The position numbers and the translations under genes were made by a program. This document shows positions 13,449 to 14,918 of a stretch of 14,918 nucleotides of DNA, piece after piece. Within the stretch, counting starts at the first letter, position 1. Every line of letters begins with the position of its first letter. This DNA is from Gp6-AA40 sp964505975 (GTDB lineage: Bacteria; Acidobacteriota; Vicinamibacteria; Vicinamibacterales; UBA2999): contig CAZDLW010000134.1 of the NCBI GenBank assembly GCA_964505975.1, positions 1 through 14,918 on the forward strand, given 5' to 3'. The notes below the pieces were generated by a model. The model was not told the origin of the DNA and did no database searches. It worked only from the letters and a program-made list of their open reading frames with translations.

Positions 13449-14918
13449 ATGGCGGTCCCCATCCGTACTCGATTCCTGGCACTCCTTGCGGCTCTGTTCG
13501 TGTGGATGCCTGCCTCCCTGCTCGCACAAGATCCCGCCGACCTGGATGCGGGTCTGGCGCCACCCCATCTGTCCTTCGTCGATGGTCCGGCCAGACTGGA
13601 GCGCGGGGATCAGGGATTCGCCGCCTCGGACGGTCAGATTCTCGCCGTAGGCGATCGTCTACGTACGGCTGCGGGGCGGGTGGAGATCCTGTTCGGCGAC
13701 GGGTCCGCACTCCATGTCGATGCGCAGTCGACCGTAGACCTGCTGGACGAATGGCTGGTGCGGCTCGTTGAAGGACGCGTCTTTCTGCACGTCGCCATGC
13801 CGGCCGATGATCTCGGGCCCATCGAATACCGTATCGATACGCCTGCCGTCTCGTTCCGGGCCCTCGACACGGGCGAATACCGCCTCGCATCGGTCGAGTA
13901 TCCCCGCATCGTGACGGAAGTCGCCGTCGCACGCGGCGTTGCGGAGCTGACCACGAGTGATGGGACAGTCGCCATCCACGCTGGCGAACGCATCCGAACT
14001 GCGGCAGGCGAGCCGTCGGGCACCGCGGTCATGCACAACGCGGCGGCCTGGGACGACTTCGATCGCTGGTCGTACGGCCGGCGGCACGCCTGGGCCGATG
14101 ACTACGCAACGCCCCTGCCGCGGCCGCTCGCACCGTACGCGTCCACGTTGTCGCGTCATGGGTCCTGGGCGCAGCATCCGACATACGGCACCGTCTGGTA
14201 TCCGCGCGTCGTCGCAGACTGGCGCCCCTACTACTACGGGCACTGGAGCGTGCTGTCCCCATACGGCTGGACCTGGGTCGGGACCGATCCGTGGGTGTGG
14301 CCTACCCACTACTACGGGAACTGGGGCATCCTGCACGGGCGATGGTTCTGGATTCCCGGTCACGTCTGGGCCCCTGCACGCGTGCATTGGTTCGTTTCCA
14401 CCGGATTCGTGGCCTGGGTGCCGTTCGGCTTCAATGTGAGCGTGTTTCCGCACGTCGCGTGGACGGTTGTGCCCCGGCATGCGTTTCACGTGAACGTGAT
14501 CGTGCCGCGGTATTCCGTTCGCGTGCACACGCTGCGACCCGACGTCCGACACAGCTTCGTGCGACAGGCGCCGGCAGTACCGAGCGGCACGGCGGTGCCG
14601 CGCGCGTCGGTCCGGCAGCGCGCTGCTGAACGAACGATGCCGCCCCCGCAACGGGCGGCTGTGCCACGCGATTCATCGTCCGCTGGCAGTGCCGTGCGGC
14701 CCGGATCCAGCGTGCGGCGTACGCCGTCGTCGAACGCCCAGGTTTCCAGGGACACCACCGCTCGCGGCGCCACCACGCGCGCTCCTTCCTCGGCTCGTGA
14801 ACCGGCAGCGGGCGCCGTTGCGACTCGGGACGCAACGCGCCGCAGTCCAGGAAGTGGCGCCGCCGGCGCGCAGGAACCGTCGAGCGCCGCTGGCCCATCG
14901 TCCGGCAACACGACACGG
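13449..14918 (+). CDS. Exported FecR-domain / DUF6600 protein, C-terminus cut by window edge
   Basis: 490 codons from ATG 13449 to the right edge with no stop; GGAGA (13439-13443) lies 5 bases upstream. Residues 1-26 are a signal peptide (hydrophobic 10-24, then SLLA-Q, likely cut after A26). Residues about 55-185 form a FecR-like beta domain: ASDGQILAVGDRLRTAAG followed by FGDGSALHVDAQSTVDLLD and LVEGRVFLHV. Residues about 245-330 are rich in Trp and Tyr in the DUF6600 manner (YGWTWVGTDPWVWP, YYGNWGILHGRWFWIPG). From about residue 375 to the edge the sequence is low-complexity Ala/Arg/Ser/Pro/Thr. There is no TonB receptor or ECF sigma factor in view, so it is probably not a FecR anti-sigma regulator but a periplasmic or cell-envelope protein of unknown role. 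Confidence 0.87.
   Translation, partial: MAVPIRTRFLALLAALFVWMPASLLAQDPADLDAGLAPPHLSFVDGPARLERGDQGFAASDGQILAVGDRLRTAAGRVEILFGDGSALHVDAQSTVDLLDEWLVRLVEGRVFLHVAMPADDLGPIEYRIDTPAVSFRALDTGEYRLASVEYPRIVTEVAVARGVAELTTSDGTVAIHAGERIRTAAGEPSGTAVMHNAAAWDDFDRWSYGRRHAWADDYATPLPRPLAPYASTLSRHGSWAQHPTYGTVWYPRVVADWRPYYYGHWSVLSPYGWTWVGTDPWVWPTHYYGNWGILHGRWFWIPGHVWAPARVHWFVSTGFVAWVPFGFNVSVFPHVAWTVVPRHAFHVNVIVPRYSVRVHTLRPDVRHSFVRQAPAVPSGTAVPRASVRQRAAERTMPPPQRAAVPRDSSSAGSAVRPGSSVRRTPSSNAQVSRDTTARGATTRAPSSAREPAAGAVATRDATRRSPGSGAAGAQEPSSAAGPSSGNTTR

Overview
The window is GC-rich DNA with gene content that fits a free-living, probably soil or sediment bacterium. A PAS-PAS adenylate cyclase, a bacterial TMTC-like membrane protein with TPRs, a FecR/DUF6600 exported protein and a giant activator fused to a STAND ATPase are together reminiscent of Acidobacteriota (Vicinamibacteria-like). 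That placement is inference from gene types only; there is no rRNA or marker gene here.

Layout, left to right. (1) 1-1649, minus strand: the N-terminal 549 residues of a PAS-PAS-coiled-coil class III adenylate cyclase that runs off the left edge. (2) 1700-2005: a gene-free block packed with six inverted repeats in a row, readable as two tandem copies of a three-hairpin unit. (3) 2013-2645 and 2769-4169, minus strand: a His-rich multi-pass membrane protein and, upstream of it, a methanethiol oxidase / SBP56 protein (mtoX-like). (4) 4170-4366: a divergent control region with a near-consensus sigma-54 promoter facing mtoX. (5) 4367-8635, plus strand: a 1422-residue regulator with the order sigma-54 AAA+ domain, Fis-type HTH, degenerate cyclase-homology domain, STAND-type ATPase, TPRs. 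(6) 8636-9583: no gene I can name; a 16-bp tandem duplication, a long hairpin, and ambiguous open frames. (7) 9584-9868, plus strand: a small 94-residue protein with a GTG start and a strong Shine-Dalgarno sequence, whose end overlaps the convergent next gene. (8) 9859-10737, minus strand: an exported metallo-beta-lactamase-fold hydrolase of the lactonase-like group. (9) 10899-13184, minus strand: a TMTC-like glycosyltransferase-fold membrane protein with C-terminal TPRs. (10) 13449-14918, plus strand: an exported FecR-domain/DUF6600 protein, cut by the right edge.

The most coherent functional unit is 2013-8635. A divergently encoded sigma-54 activator sits beside a well-placed -24/-12 promoter that would drive the methanethiol oxidase gene and probably the membrane protein behind it. 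The activator has no N-terminal receiver, PAS or GAF domain; its likely sensing parts (degenerate cyclase domain, STAND ATPase, TPRs) are all C-terminal to the HTH, an unusual arrangement. The proposal is therefore a sigma-54-dependent, signal-gated switch for organosulfur (methanethiol) oxidation. The promoter and domain order are seen directly; the regulatory link and the signal are inference.
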